A DNA stretch of 64,000 nt from Paraburkholderia silvatlantica (GTDB taxonomy: Bacteria > Pseudomonadota > Gammaproteobacteria > Burkholderiales > Burkholderiaceae), in the NCBI RefSeq assembly GCF_003096715.1, contig NZ_QEOL01000030.1, positions 43,408-107,407 on the forward strand, read 5' to 3'. The notes beneath the pieces are model-generated. The model had not been told where the DNA came from, searched no databases, and saw only the letters and a list, made by a program, of their open reading frames with translations. The position numbers and the translations under genes are program-made. Numbering within the stretch: position 1 is the stretch's first letter; each line of letters opens with the position of its first letter. Of this stretch, positions 15,921-25,599 are shown piece by piece.

Positions 15921-16802
15921 ATGTCTCAACTTCGTCAGATCGCCTTTTACGGCAAAGGCGGGATCGGCAAGTCCACCACGTCGCAGAACACGCTCGCGGC
16001 GCTCACTGACCTCGGGCAGAAGATCCTGATCGTCGGCTGTGACCCGAAGGCCGACTCGACCCGCTTGATCCTGCACGCGAAGGCGCAGGACACCATTCTC
16101 TCGCTTGCCGCAGAAGCCGGCTCGGTGGAGGACCTCGAACTCGAGGACGTGATGAAGATCGGCTACAAGGACATCCGTTGCGTCGAGTCGGGTGGTCCGG
16201 AACCGGGCGTCGGCTGCGCGGGCCGCGGTGTCATTACGTCGATCAACTTCCTCGAGGAGAACGGCGCCTACGACGGCGTCGACTACGTCTCTTACGACGT
16301 GCTCGGCGACGTGGTGTGCGGCGGTTTCGCCATGCCGATCCGCGAGAACAAGGCGCAGGAAATCTACATCGTGATGTCCGGCGAGATGATGGCGATGTAC
16401 GCGGCGAACAACATCTCGAAAGGCATTCTGAAGTATGCGAACAGCGGCGGTGTGCGTCTTGGCGGTCTCGTGTGCAACGAGCGCCAGACCGACAAGGAGC
16501 TCGAACTCGCGGAGGCGCTCGCGGGCATGCTCGGCTCGAAGCTGATCCATTTCGTGCCGCGCGACAACATCGTGCAGCACGCGGAGCTGCGTCGCATGAC
16601 GGTGATCGAGTTCGCGCCGGATTCGAACCAGGCGAACGAGTACCGTCAGCTTGCGAGCAAGATCCACAACAACGCGGGCAACGGCACGATTCCGACGCCT
16701 ATCACGATGGACCAGCTCGAAGACCTGCTGATGGAACACGGCATCATGAAGGCCATCGACGAATCGCAGGTCGGCAAGAGCGCGGCTGAACTGACCGCCT
16801 GA
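15921..16802 (+). CDS. nifH: Nitrogenase iron protein NifH (dinitrogenase reductase)
   Basis: 293 residues. The homodimeric ATP-dependent reductase delivers electrons to the MoFe protein. The P-loop is GKGGIGKSTT (11-20). C99 and C133 (in GVGCAGRGVITSI and DVVCGGFAMPIRE) hold the bridging [4Fe-4S] cluster. R102 is the residue ADP-ribosylated by DraT in bacteria that use that control. A CTGGAGAAC ribosome site precedes the ATG. Length and sequence are fully standard. Confidence 0.99.
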   Translation: MSQLRQIAFYGKGGIGKSTTSQNTLAALTDLGQKILIVGCDPKADSTRLILHAKAQDTILSLAAEAGSVEDLELEDVMKIGYKDIRCVESGGPEPGVGCAGRGVITSINFLEENGAYDGVDYVSYDVLGDVVCGGFAMPIRENKAQEIYIVMSGEMMAMYAANNISKGILKYANSGGVRLGGLVCNERQTDKELELAEALAGMLGSKLIHFVPRDNIVQHAELRRMTVIEFAPDSNQANEYRQLASKIHNNAGNGTIPTPITMDQLEDLLMEHGIMKAIDESQVGKSAAELTA

Positions 16803-16888
16803 ACCAATGCCGAGACGTCGGTCCGGTGCACAGATGGCGCGCCGGGCCGGCTTTCGGCGAAGCCCATTCCTCACATACGGAGCAATCC

Positions 16889-18352
16889 ATGACCGCCACG
16901 GTTGAAGAGCGCAAGGCCGCGAACAAGGCCCTGATCGACGAAGTGCTGAAGGCCTATCCCGAAAAAATGGCCAAGCGGCGCGCCAAGCATTTGGGCACCT
17001 TCGAGGAAGGCAAGCCCGACTGTGGCGTGAAATCCAATATCAAGTCGCTGCCCGGAGTGATGACGATTCGTGGCTGTGCGTATGCCGGCTCGAAGGGGGT
17101 CGTCTGGGGCCCAATCAAGGACATGATCCACATCAGCCACGGTCCGGTCGGCTGCGGCCAGTACTCGTGGGCGGCGCGCCGGAACTACTACATCGGCACG
17201 ACCGGCATCGACACGTTCGTCACGATGCAGTTTACGTCGGATTTCCAGGAAAAGGACATTGTGTTCGGCGGCGACAAGAAACTCGACAGGATCATCGACG
17301 AGATTCAGGAACTGTTCCCGCTGAACAAGGGCATCTCGATCCAGAGCGAGTGTCCGATCGGTCTGATTGGCGATGACATCGAGGCCGTGTCGAAGAAGAA
17401 GAGCACGCAGTACAACGGCCATACGATCGTGCCGGTGCGCTGCGAAGGCTTTCGCGGCGTGAGCCAGTCGCTGGGGCACCACCTCGCGAACGACGCGATC
17501 CGCGACTGGGTGTTCGACAAGGCGGATCCGGAAAAGCGCCCCGAATTCGAGTCGACACCGTACGACGTTGCGATCATCGGCGACTACAACATCGGTGGTG
17601 ATGCGTGGTCCAGTCGCATCCTGCTCGAGGAGATCGGCCTGCGCGTGATCGCGCAGTGGTCGGGCGACGGCTCGATCGCCGAGCTGGAGAACACGCCGAA
17701 GGCGAAGCTGAACGTGCTGCATTGCTACCGCTCGATGAACTATATCAGCCGGCACATGGAAGAGAAGTATGGCATTCCGTGGGTCGAATACAACTTCTTT
17801 GGCCCGACAATGATCGAGAAGAGCCTGCGGGAGATCGCGAGCCACTTCGACGATACGATCAAGGCGAATGCCGAGAAGGTTATTCAGAAGTACCGTCCGT
17901 TGGTGGACGCAGTGATCGCGAAGTTCAAGCCGCGCCTGGAGGGCAAGAAGGTCATGCTGTTTGTGGGTGGGCTACGTCCGCGCCACGTGATCGGCGCCTA
18001 CGAAGACCTCGGCATGGACGTCGTCGGCACCGGCTACGAATTCGGCCACAACGACGACTATCAGCGCACGACGCACTACGTGAAGGATGGCACGTTGATC
18101 TACGACGACGTGACCGGCTACGAATTCGAGAAGTTTGTCGAGCAGGTTCAGCCGGACCTTGTCGGCTCGGGCATCAAGGAGAAGTACGTATTCCAGAAGA
18201 TGGGCGTGCCGTTCCGCCAGATGCACAGCTGGGACTATTCCGGCCCTTATCACGGCTACGACGGTTTTGCGATCTTCGCGCGCGACATGGACATGGCGAT
18301 CTCGAGCCCGGTGTGGAGTCTCGCGAAGGCGCCGTGGAAAAACGCCGCATAA
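16889..18352 (+). CDS. nifD: Nitrogenase MoFe protein alpha chain NifD
   Basis: 487 residues. P-cluster cysteines are C63, C89 and C155. FeMo-co is held by C279 in LHCYRSMNYI and H455 in YSGPYHGYDG. These correspond to C62, C88, C154, C275 and H442 of Azotobacter. The start MTATVEERKAANKAL follows a GGAGCAA site. The track frame opens earlier, but the first residues there are not NifD-like. It forms the alpha2beta2 tetramer with NifK. Confidence 0.99.
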   Translation: MTATVEERKAANKALIDEVLKAYPEKMAKRRAKHLGTFEEGKPDCGVKSNIKSLPGVMTIRGCAYAGSKGVVWGPIKDMIHISHGPVGCGQYSWAARRNYYIGTTGIDTFVTMQFTSDFQEKDIVFGGDKKLDRIIDEIQELFPLNKGISIQSECPIGLIGDDIEAVSKKKSTQYNGHTIVPVRCEGFRGVSQSLGHHLANDAIRDWVFDKADPEKRPEFESTPYDVAIIGDYNIGGDAWSSRILLEEIGLRVIAQWSGDGSIAELENTPKAKLNVLHCYRSMNYISRHMEEKYGIPWVEYNFFGPTMIEKSLREIASHFDDTIKANAEKVIQKYRPLVDAVIAKFKPRLEGKKVMLFVGGLRPRHVIGAYEDLGMDVVGTGYEFGHNDDYQRTTHYVKDGTLIYDDVTGYEFEKFVEQVQPDLVGSGIKEKYVFQKMGVPFRQMHSWDYSGPYHGYDGFAIFARDMDMAISSPVWSLAKAPWKNAA

Positions 18353-18443
18353 AAACCCCCTTTTCCAGGCGCAAGCGGTCGGCGGCCTGCGAGGCTGCCG
18401 CTTCGGTCGCCGACCTCATCGATATCGATTCAGGAGTTTCGCC

Positions 18444-20003
18444 ATGCCACAATCTGCCGACAAGATTCTCGATCATGAACTGCTGTTCCGTGAGCCGGAA
18501 TACCAGGAAATCTTTCGCACGAAAAAAGAGCACTTCGAATTCAACCATCCGGACGAAACCGTCAAACAGGTGGTTGAATGGACGAAGACCGAAGATTACA
18601 GGCAGAAGAATTTTGCCCGCGATTCGCTGACGGTCAATCCGGCTAAAGCATGCCAGCCACTGGGTGCGGTATACGTGGCGAACGGCTTTCACAAGACACT
18701 CAGCTTCGTGCACGGTTCGCAGGGCTGTGTCGCGTACTACCGTTCGCATTTCTCGCGGCACTTCAAGGAGCCCACCTCGTGTGTCAGTTCGTCGATGACC
18801 GAGGATGCCGCAGTGTTCGGAGGGCTGAATAACATGATCGACGGGCTCGCGAACGCATACAACCTGTACAAGCCGGAAATGATCGCGGTGTCGACCACCT
18901 GCATGGCGGAGGTGATCGGGGACGATCTCGATGCGTTCATCAAGAACAGCAAGCAGAAGGGCAGTGTGCCGGAGGAATACGACGTTCCGTTCGCGCACAC
19001 GCCAGCGTTTGTCGGCAGTCACGTGACCGGTTACGACAACGCACTGCTCGGGATTCTCAAGCATTTCTGGGACGGCAAGGCAGGCACGACGCAGCCGTTG
19101 GTGCGCGTGCCGGACGACAGCGTGAACTTCATTGGCGGCTTCGACGGCTTCGTGGTCGGCAACATGAAGGAAATCCGGCGGATCTTCGAACTGTTCGGAG
19201 TGAAGGTCAATGTGATCTGCGATCCGTCCGAGACGTGGAACACCCCGACCGACGGTGAATTTCGCATGTATGAAGGCGGCACGACGAAGGAGGAGGTCGA
19301 GCAGGCGTTGCACGCGAAGGCGACGTTCGTGTTTCAGGAATACTGCTGCGAGAAGACCAGCAAGTTCATCGCGGAGCACGGGCAGGAGGTCGTAGTGCTG
19401 AACGCGCCGGTCGGCGTCGCGGGAACCGATCGCTTCCTGATGGAAATCTCGCGCGTGACTGGCAAGCCGATTCCCGCTGCGCTCGAAAGGGAGCGTGGCC
19501 AGCTCGTCGACGCGATGGCGGACAGCCAGGCGCACCTGCATGGCAAGCGCTTCGCCCTGTACGGCGATCCGGACCAGATGCTCGGCTACACGCAGTTCCT
19601 GCTTGAGCTTGGCGCAGAACCGGCGCATGTGCTCGCGACCAATGGCAACGACGCCTGGGCGGCGAAGGTTCAGGCGCTCTTCGATGCGTCACCTTACGGT
19701 GCGGGCTGCAAGGTCTATCCGAAGCGAGACCTGTGGCACATGCGTTCATTGCTCTTCACGGAACCGGTGGATTTCCTGATCGGCAATACGTACGGCAAGT
19801 ACCTGGAACGGGACACGAAAACACCGCTGATCCGAATGGTGTTCCCGATCTTCGACCGTCACCACTATCACCGCTATCCGACGTGGGGCTACGACGGCGC
19901 GCTGCGCACGCTCGTGATGCTGCTCGACGAGTTCTTCGAGACCCTCGACGCGAACACTATCGTAGCCGCGAAGACGGACTACAGCTACGACATCATCCGT
20001 TGA
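18444..20003 (+). CDS. nifK: Nitrogenase MoFe protein beta chain NifK
   Basis: 519 residues with the P-cluster cysteines C70 (ACQPLGAVY), C95 (SQGCVAYYRSH) and C153 (STTCMAEVIGDD). The start MPQSADKILDHELLF is preceded by AGGAG. It has the long N-terminal arm of about 50 residues that wraps NifD in Azotobacter-type enzymes. It closes the nifHDK core and is followed after 13 bases by a small gene. Confidence 0.99.
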   Translation: MPQSADKILDHELLFREPEYQEIFRTKKEHFEFNHPDETVKQVVEWTKTEDYRQKNFARDSLTVNPAKACQPLGAVYVANGFHKTLSFVHGSQGCVAYYRSHFSRHFKEPTSCVSSSMTEDAAVFGGLNNMIDGLANAYNLYKPEMIAVSTTCMAEVIGDDLDAFIKNSKQKGSVPEEYDVPFAHTPAFVGSHVTGYDNALLGILKHFWDGKAGTTQPLVRVPDDSVNFIGGFDGFVVGNMKEIRRIFELFGVKVNVICDPSETWNTPTDGEFRMYEGGTTKEEVEQALHAKATFVFQEYCCEKTSKFIAEHGQEVVVLNAPVGVAGTDRFLMEISRVTGKPIPAALERERGQLVDAMADSQAHLHGKRFALYGDPDQMLGYTQFLLELGAEPAHVLATNGNDAWAAKVQALFDASPYGAGCKVYPKRDLWHMRSLLFTEPVDFLIGNTYGKYLERDTKTPLIRMVFPIFDRHHYHRYPTWGYDGALRTLVMLLDEFFETLDANTIVAAKTDYSYDIIR

Positions 20004-20016
20004 TTGGAGCGCGGTC

Positions 20017-20337
20017 ATGGCAGATCCGGTACTGATCAGGTTCACGCAGGACGGCCGCAGGGTCGAGGTGATCGACGGCTGGGTCTGCCTGGCCGGCGTA
20101 CGCGAGGCGGACCAACTGGTGCCGTTGCCCGAACACCCGAACCGGCAGGCGATCGCGCGCGAGGTGCCGGGAGCGACGCACGTGGCGGGGCGCTTGCCAC
20201 TCACGCACGCAGAGGCGGCAATCGCATTGGGAGCGCTCTGCGCCGCGCAGCGCCAGTTCGACGCAAGTCCGGCCGGCATAGCCCAGCGTATTCGAAAGGC
20301 TGTGTGGGCGAAGGTCGCTGCCGAGGGCGTCGAATAG
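20017..20337 (+). CDS. Hypothetical protein downstream of nifK
   Basis: 106 residues beginning MADPVLIRFTQDGRRVEVID. The N-terminal half looks like a short beta-domain and the C-terminal half is helical. There is one cysteine in DGWVCLAG. It follows nifK by 13 bases with a GGAG site and should be cotranscribed with nifHDK. This place is often taken by nifT, which here lies elsewhere, and the sequence is not NifT. Function unknown. Confidence 0.65.
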   Translation: MADPVLIRFTQDGRRVEVIDGWVCLAGVREADQLVPLPEHPNRQAIAREVPGATHVAGRLPLTHAEAAIALGALCAAQRQFDASPAGIAQRIRKAVWAKVAAEGVE

Positions 20338-20483
20338 CATGCGTGGCTCGTGCTGGAGCGGGCAGTGGGGTAGCGTGCGACGCGACAGCTGATGTCCGGG
20401 AGTGCGTTTCGCGGCGGGTTTCCGGCGGACGCCGATACGGGATCCATTGGCACTTTAATGCATCGGCGGACTGGGGGCGACTC

Positions 20484-20963
20484 GTGATCTACGTGGTGGA
20501 ACTACCTGTGGGTGGCAAGCCCAAAGCCTGGTTTGCGTACGATGAGGCGGACTTCGCGCGCAAGGTCGCAGCATCGGACCCGCTTCGGCCGGAGGAAATA
20601 TACGATTCGGTGACACCCCGTGAACTCCTCGAATTCAGCGGACACGCGCCGGATGTCGGCGCGCGGACGCAATACCCGTCGATTTGCGCAATCGGCGATG
20701 CGCATGGCTGGGACACGCCGCTCTACCGCGCGGACTATCTGCTCGGCCGTGGCCTTTGCCAGCATGAGCCAGTGACGCTGCTCGACGCGTCGTTGGCGGC
20801 GCTCAATGCACGCGGACACTGTCTTGTCTACTTGAACGATCGCGCCGCCATCAGTGCATTCGAGGGGGCAGATCCACGTCTTGCGGGCAAGTCGCACTGG
20901 TCTGCGCGGCGGGCGCTGTACGAGCAACTGGTGGCGCTTGAAGTTCTCGCGGATGACAACTGA
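20484..20963 (+). CDS. Hypothetical protein between nifK and nifE
   Basis: 159 residues from a GTG start (MIYVVELPVGGKPKAWFAYD) behind a GGGGG ribosome-like run. The upstream continuation of the frame is arginine-rich shadow sequence of the previous gene and is excluded. The protein has EEIYDSVTPRELLEFSG in the middle and mixed helices at the end. No known motif is recognised. The setting suggests a nif accessory role. Confidence 0.6.
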   Translation: MIYVVELPVGGKPKAWFAYDEADFARKVAASDPLRPEEIYDSVTPRELLEFSGHAPDVGARTQYPSICAIGDAHGWDTPLYRADYLLGRGLCQHEPVTLLDASLAALNARGHCLVYLNDRAAISAFEGADPRLAGKSHWSARRALYEQLVALEVLADDN

Positions 20964-21178
20964 TGCGTGGCGGGGAGAGCGGGGTGTGCGCCGTTACCCG
21001 GTTAGTGTCCCGACCGCGCGAGCGCGGCGCAGGATGACGACGGCGGCCGTCAGCCGCTGTCGCGTTTGCTTCGTTCAGCCGTGTCGCGATCCGTTCAAAT
21101 CCTCCAAACGGCGTTCCGATGTCGACAATCGGCGACGGGACGACCCCCGAGGACGCCGCCTGGCGTGCAGCACAGCCG
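20964..21178. other. nifE upstream region
   Basis: Non-coding. It contains no exact TGT-N10-ACA site that I could find, although the nifE sigma-54 promoter follows immediately. A NifA site may be degenerate here or lie further upstream. Confidence 0.5.
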
Positions 21179-21194
21179 TGGTACAGAACTTGCC
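21179..21194 (+). promoter_or_regulatory. Sigma-54 promoter of nifENX
   Basis: TGGTACAGAACTTGCC with GG at 21180-21181 and GC at 21192-21193, spacing ten. Start of transcription is expected near 21205, about 25 bases before the nifE ATG. Confidence 0.75.
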
Positions 21195-21229
21195 AGTCGT
21201 GATGAAACCCGTATCGTCAGGAGCCTGCC

Positions 21230-22726
21230 ATGTCCGCCTCGCTCAAGGCCAAGATTGCCGAAGTGTTTGATGAACCCGGTTGCGACAAGAACCAGGGAAA
21301 AAACGAGAAGGAGCGCAAAAAGGGTTGCACCAAGCAGTTGTCGCCCGGCGCGGCGGCGGGCGGCTGTGCGTTCGATGGCGCGAAGATCGCATTGCAGCCG
21401 ATCGTCGACGTCGCGCATCTCGTGCATGGGCCGATCGCGTGCGAGGGAAACTCGTGGGACAACCGTCACGCCGCGTCGTCGGGCTCGACGCTTTACCGTA
21501 CCGGCTTCACTACCGACATCAACGAGCTCGACGTGGTCTACGGCGGCGAGAAGCGGCTGTTCCGGAGCGTGCGGGAGATCATTGAGAAGTACGATCCGCC
21601 CGCCGTATTCGTCTACCAGACCTGCGTGACCGCGCTGATCGGCGACGACATCGAGGCGGTCTGCAAGCGCGCGTCGGAGAAGTTCGGCAAGCCGGTGATT
21701 CCGGTGAACTCACCAGGCTTCGCGGGGCCGAAGAACCTCGGCAACAAGCTCGGCGGCGAGGCGATTCTCGACTACGTGATCGGCACGCGCGAGCCGGAAT
21801 ATACGACGCCATACGACATCAACATCATTGGCGAGTACAACCTGTCGGGCGAGCTGTGGCAGACGAAGCCGCTGCTCGACGCGCTCGGTATCCGCGTCCT
21901 TTCGTGCATTTCCGGCGACGGACGCTACAACGAGATCGCGAGCTCGCATCGCGCGAAAGTCAACATGATGGTGTGCTCGAAGTCGATGATCAACATCGCG
22001 ACGAAAATGCAGCAGCGCTACGGCATTCCGTACTTCGAAGGTTCGTTTTACGGAATCGGCGACATGAGCGATACGCTGCGCCAGATCGCGAAGCTGCTGG
22101 TGCAGCAGGGTGCGCCCAAGGACCTGATCGGGCGTACCGAGTGCCTGATACAAGCCGAGGAAGCACGGGCCTGGGCGCGGATTGCCCGCTTTCGCGATCG
22201 GCTCGAAGGCAAGCGCGTGCTGCTGATCACCGGTGGCGTGAAGTCATGGTCGGTGGTCGCCGCGCTTCAGGAGGCCGGTCTCGAGATCGTCGGCACGAGC
22301 GTCAAGAAGAGCACGAAGGAAGACAAGGAGAAGATCAAGGAGATCATGGGCGACGACGCGCACATGATCGACGACATGACGCCGCGTGAGATGTACAGCA
22401 TGCTTCGCGACGCGAAGGCGGACATCATGCTCTCTGGCGGTCGCTCACAGTTCGTTGCACTGAAGGCGCGCATGCCGTGGCTCGACATCAACCAGGAACG
22501 CCATCATCCCTACGGCGGCTACGAGGGCATCGTCGAACTGGTGCGTGAAATCGATCGCGCGATCTACAACCCGGTGTGGCAGCAGGTGCGCATTCCGGCG
22601 CCGTGGGGCGACGACGGGCAGACGCTCGGAGCCTTCGCATCTGCTTTGCCGGTTGTGCAGGCCGCGGCGCCGGTTGCAGGCGTGCATGCGTGGGCGATGG
22701 GCCTCGAGCCGGGCGTGGCGGCCTGA
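21230..22726 (+). CDS. nifE: FeMo-cofactor scaffold subunit NifE
   Basis: 498 residues, a NifD paralogue. With NifN it forms the scaffold where NifB-co matures to FeMo-co with molybdenum and homocitrate. It shows the N-terminal cysteine GGCAFDGAKIAL, GPIACEGNSWDNRH and the lysine-rich KNEKERKKGC segment near residue 25. Cluster-ligand cysteines equivalent to those in NifD are present (YQTCVTALIGDD). GAGCC precedes the ATG. Some 20 alanine/valine-rich residues extend the C-terminus. Confidence 0.98.
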   Translation: MSASLKAKIAEVFDEPGCDKNQGKNEKERKKGCTKQLSPGAAAGGCAFDGAKIALQPIVDVAHLVHGPIACEGNSWDNRHAASSGSTLYRTGFTTDINELDVVYGGEKRLFRSVREIIEKYDPPAVFVYQTCVTALIGDDIEAVCKRASEKFGKPVIPVNSPGFAGPKNLGNKLGGEAILDYVIGTREPEYTTPYDINIIGEYNLSGELWQTKPLLDALGIRVLSCISGDGRYNEIASSHRAKVNMMVCSKSMINIATKMQQRYGIPYFEGSFYGIGDMSDTLRQIAKLLVQQGAPKDLIGRTECLIQAEEARAWARIARFRDRLEGKRVLLITGGVKSWSVVAALQEAGLEIVGTSVKKSTKEDKEKIKEIMGDDAHMIDDMTPREMYSMLRDAKADIMLSGGRSQFVALKARMPWLDINQERHHPYGGYEGIVELVREIDRAIYNPVWQQVRIPAPWGDDGQTLGAFASALPVVQAAAPVAGVHAWAMGLEPGVAA

Positions 22727-22747
22727 ACGCGACGGAGAGCGAACACC

Positions 22748-24163
22748 ATGGCCATCGTCGTCGAATCGAAGAAAGCCTGTGCGGTCAATCCGCTGAAGAT
22801 GAGTCAGCCGCTCGGTGCGAGCTTTGCGTTCATGGGGCTCGACGCCTGCATGCCGGTGATGCACGGCTCGCAGGGGTGCACGTCGTTCGGCCTCGTGCTG
22901 CTGGTGCGCCATTTCAAGGAGGCGATTCCGTTACAGACCACGGCGATGAACGAGGTCACGACCATCCTTGGCGGATACGAGAACATCGAAACGGCACTGC
23001 TGAACATCCGCAAGCGGGCAGCGCCGAAGATCATCGCAATCTGCTCGACGGGACTCACCGAAACCAAGGGCGACGACGTGGAGGGCTATCTCGCCATGGT
23101 TCGCAAGCGCAAGCCCGAGCTCGACGACACCGAACTCGTGTACGTGTCCACGCCCGACTATGTCGGCGGGTTCGAGGACGGCTACAGCCACGCCGTTACC
23201 GCTGTGGTGAAAGCGATGGTCAAGCCGCTGCCGAGCGTCGCGCGGCAGGTCACGCTGCTGCCAGGCAGCCATCTTTCGCCTGGCGATATCGACGAGCTGC
23301 GCGAGATCGTCGGTATGTTCGGGCTCGATGTGATTGTCCTGCCGGACCTGTCCGGTTCGCTCGACGGCCACATCGCACCGGACTGGCGGGGTACGACGCT
23401 CGGTGGCACGACGCTGGAGCAGATTCGTGCAGCCGGCGCGTCGGCCTTCACGATCGGGGTGGGCGAGCAGACGCGCGAGGGAGCGCAGGCGTTGCAGGCG
23501 ATTGCCGGCACGCCGTTCGAAATATTCGAGAGGCTCACCGGGCTCGAACCCAACGACCGGCTGTTGCAGCGCCTCGCGCAATTGTCTGGCCGGCCTGTGC
23601 CCGCGAAGTACCGTCGGCAGCGCAGCCAGTTGCTCGACGCAATGCTCGACGGCCACTTCTACACCGGTGGCATCAAGGTGGCGCTCGGCGCCGAACCCGA
23701 CCTGCTGCTCGCGCTCGGTGCGCTGCTGCACGAAATGGGCGCTGAGTTGAGAGTCTGCGTCAGCACGACCGCTTCATCATCGCACGCGCTGCTGCCGGCG
23801 ACCGAGGTCGTGCTGGGCGACCTGGAAGACATGGAACGAGCCGCGGGCGACTGTGATCTGCTGATCACGCATTCGCACGGCCGGCAGATGGCGGAGCGAC
23901 TGGGCAAGCCGCTAATGCGCGTCGGCTTCCCCGTGTTCGATCGCGTAGGCAACGCACACCGCTGCCAGGTCGGCTACCGCGGCACGATGAACCTGATCTT
24001 CGAAATCGCGAACCTGATGATCGAGCAGATCGCCCATCACCGTCCGGGCGACTGGCCGTTGCCGCAATCGTCGGTCGATCTGGCAGCGCGCGATCCGTCG
24101 CGCGAAGTGAAGATTCCGGTCGTCACGGCCATGCCCGAACCCAACCAGGAGCACACAGCATGA
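22748..24163 (+). CDS. nifN: FeMo-cofactor scaffold subunit NifN
   Basis: 471 residues, a NifK paralogue and partner of NifE. Diagnostic parts are ACAVNPLKMSQPLGASFAFM, HGSQGCTSFGLVLLVRHFKE and ICSTGLTETKGDD. It begins 21 bases after nifE. Its stop overlaps the nifX start (ATGA), so NifN and NifX are translationally coupled. Confidence 0.98.
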   Translation: MAIVVESKKACAVNPLKMSQPLGASFAFMGLDACMPVMHGSQGCTSFGLVLLVRHFKEAIPLQTTAMNEVTTILGGYENIETALLNIRKRAAPKIIAICSTGLTETKGDDVEGYLAMVRKRKPELDDTELVYVSTPDYVGGFEDGYSHAVTAVVKAMVKPLPSVARQVTLLPGSHLSPGDIDELREIVGMFGLDVIVLPDLSGSLDGHIAPDWRGTTLGGTTLEQIRAAGASAFTIGVGEQTREGAQALQAIAGTPFEIFERLTGLEPNDRLLQRLAQLSGRPVPAKYRRQRSQLLDAMLDGHFYTGGIKVALGAEPDLLLALGALLHEMGAELRVCVSTTASSSHALLPATEVVLGDLEDMERAAGDCDLLITHSHGRQMAERLGKPLMRVGFPVFDRVGNAHRCQVGYRGTMNLIFEIANLMIEQIAHHRPGDWPLPQSSVDLAARDPSREVKIPVVTAMPEPNQEHTA

Positions 24164-24573
24164 AGATCGCTTTCGCGACCCAGGACCGGCAGCACGTCGA
24201 CGCCCACTTTGGCTGGGCGAAGAGCATCGTGATCTACAACGTCACGCCCGGCGGGTATGAGTTTGTTGAGGCATTCGACTTCGGCGGCAAGCTCGAGGAA
24301 GACGGCGACGAGGACAAGCTTGCGCCGAAGCTTGAAGCCGTAAAGGACTGCGCGATCCTGTACGTTGCCGCGATTGGTGGTTCAGGTGCCGCGCGCGTGG
24401 TGGCGCTGAAGATTCATCCGATCAAGGTGCCGCAGCCGGAACCCATCGAAGAGATTCTCGCCAGGCTGCTGGGCGTGCTCAAGGGCACACCGCCTCCATG
24501 GCTGCGCAAGGCGCTCGCGAAGGACGGCGAACGCACATACGATTTCGAAGACGACGAGGTATCTCATGGCTGA
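24160..24573 (+). CDS. nifX: Cofactor-binding protein NifX
   Basis: 137 residues. NifX binds NifB-co and the VK-cluster and shuttles cofactor intermediates. It has MKIAFATQDRQHVDAHFGWA at the start and a C-terminal acidic tail. It is related to the C-terminal domain of NifB encoded at 382-1983. Coupled to nifN by ATGA and overlaps the next gene by 8 bases. Confidence 0.96.
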   Translation: MKIAFATQDRQHVDAHFGWAKSIVIYNVTPGGYEFVEAFDFGGKLEEDGDEDKLAPKLEAVKDCAILYVAAIGGSGAARVVALKIHPIKVPQPEPIEEILARLLGVLKGTPPPWLRKALAKDGERTYDFEDDEVSHG

Positions 24574-25060
24574 AGCCATCACCGAGCACACGGCCGCGGA
24601 CGCGGCCAGCGACGAGGCGCTGCTTGCAACGCCGTTCATCCAGCAACTTGTCAGGCAGATGCGCGCGCAGGATACCCACGGCACGTGGGAAGGCAGGACA
24701 GACCTGCAGTTGCTCAAGCCGTACATCCTCACGCCGGAGGAGCGTCGCGCGATTCCGATCATGGGCGACCCGGACCCCGAGACCCTGTGGCATCTGGAGC
24801 TGTTCTACAACGCCATCGCGGTGGCGATCGAGCGCGAGACCGGGCAGATGGTATCGCCCATGATGAAGATGAGCCACGAGGGATTCGGCCGCATGGTGCT
24901 GATCGCGGGGAGGCTCGTCGTCGTCAACAAGCAACTGCGCGACGTGCACCGCTTCGGCTTTCCTTCGCTTGCGAAACTGGCTGCGGCCGGAAGCGGGTTC
25001 CTGGCCGATGCCGTCGGGATGATCCGGGCCTATCCGGCCGTTGCGCAGTACGGCGCCTGA
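24566..25060 (+). CDS. NifX-associated nitrogen fixation protein (DUF269)
   Basis: 164 residues of the DUF269 family, nearly always encoded after nifX. Characteristic parts are TPFIQQLVRQMRAQDTHGTW, then MSHEGFGRMVLIAGRLVVVN and FGFPSLAKLAAAG. The biochemical role is unknown. It overlaps nifX by 8 bases and so is translated with it. Confidence 0.93.
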   Translation: MAEAITEHTAADAASDEALLATPFIQQLVRQMRAQDTHGTWEGRTDLQLLKPYILTPEERRAIPIMGDPDPETLWHLELFYNAIAVAIERETGQMVSPMMKMSHEGFGRMVLIAGRLVVVNKQLRDVHRFGFPSLAKLAAAGSGFLADAVGMIRAYPAVAQYGA

Positions 25061-25074
25061 GCAGGGAGCACACG

Positions 25075-25272
25075 ATGACCGATGCTGTCGAACTGAAGGC
25101 GCGTTTGAAGAAGCTCAACGCGCAGGCCACGCAGGCGAAGATGGATCTGCACGACCTGTCCGAGGAACTGCCGACGAACTGGGAGCAGATTCTCACCGTC
25201 GCGCAGCGTTGCCACGATGCGCACGCCGCGTTGATGGAAGCGCGCAAGGCCGCCGCCGCGGCTTGCGCGTAA
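25075..25272 (+). CDS. CCE_0567-family small helical protein
   Basis: 65 residues predicted as two helices: ELKARLKKLNAQATQAKMDL, then LPTNWEQILTVAQRCHDAHA. This matches the small DUF683/CCE_0567 family always found beside DUF269 in nif clusters. A cyanobacterial member binds metal. It lies 14 bases after the DUF269 gene. Confidence 0.88.
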   Translation: MTDAVELKARLKKLNAQATQAKMDLHDLSEELPTNWEQILTVAQRCHDAHAALMEARKAAAAACA

Positions 25273-25293
25273 CCCCGCTCGCAGGAGGCAAAG

Positions 25294-25599
25294 ATGAGCG
25301 ATACCTTCAGCGTGAAGCTGCCGAGCGGGGAGATCTGGACGCCGACTTTCGTGTCCACACTCGACCAGCAGAAGTGCATTGGCTGCGGCCGGTGCTTCAA
25401 GGTCTGCCCGCGGGGTGTTCTGGAGCTCGTGGGGCTCGACGAGGAGGGCGCGCACGTCGCGCTCGACGGCGAGGACGAAGACGACGAATACGAAAAGAAA
25501 GTCATGACCATTGCCCACCGGGAACTGTGCATCGGTTGTACCGCCTGCGCGAAGATCTGTCCGAAGAAGTGCTACACGCACTCGGCGGCGCATGTCTGA
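25294..25599 (+). CDS. fdxB: Nif-specific ferredoxin III (FdxB)
   Basis: 101 residues with two [4Fe-4S] motifs, CIGCGRCFKVCP (near residue 28) and CIGCTACAKICP (near 79), separated by an acidic loop of about 40 residues. This long spacer and the N-terminal extension mark the FdxB/ferredoxin III group. Its last bases overlap the nifQ start by 8 bases. Confidence 0.95.
   Translation: MSDTFSVKLPSGEIWTPTFVSTLDQQKCIGCGRCFKVCPRGVLELVGLDEEGAHVALDGEDEDDEYEKKVMTIAHRELCIGCTACAKICPKKCYTHSAAHV

Noticed and set aside
20448..20461. Sigma-54-like TTGGCAC...TGC before the 20484 gene
   Set aside because: GG and GC are separated by nine bases. Sigma-54 contacts demand ten.
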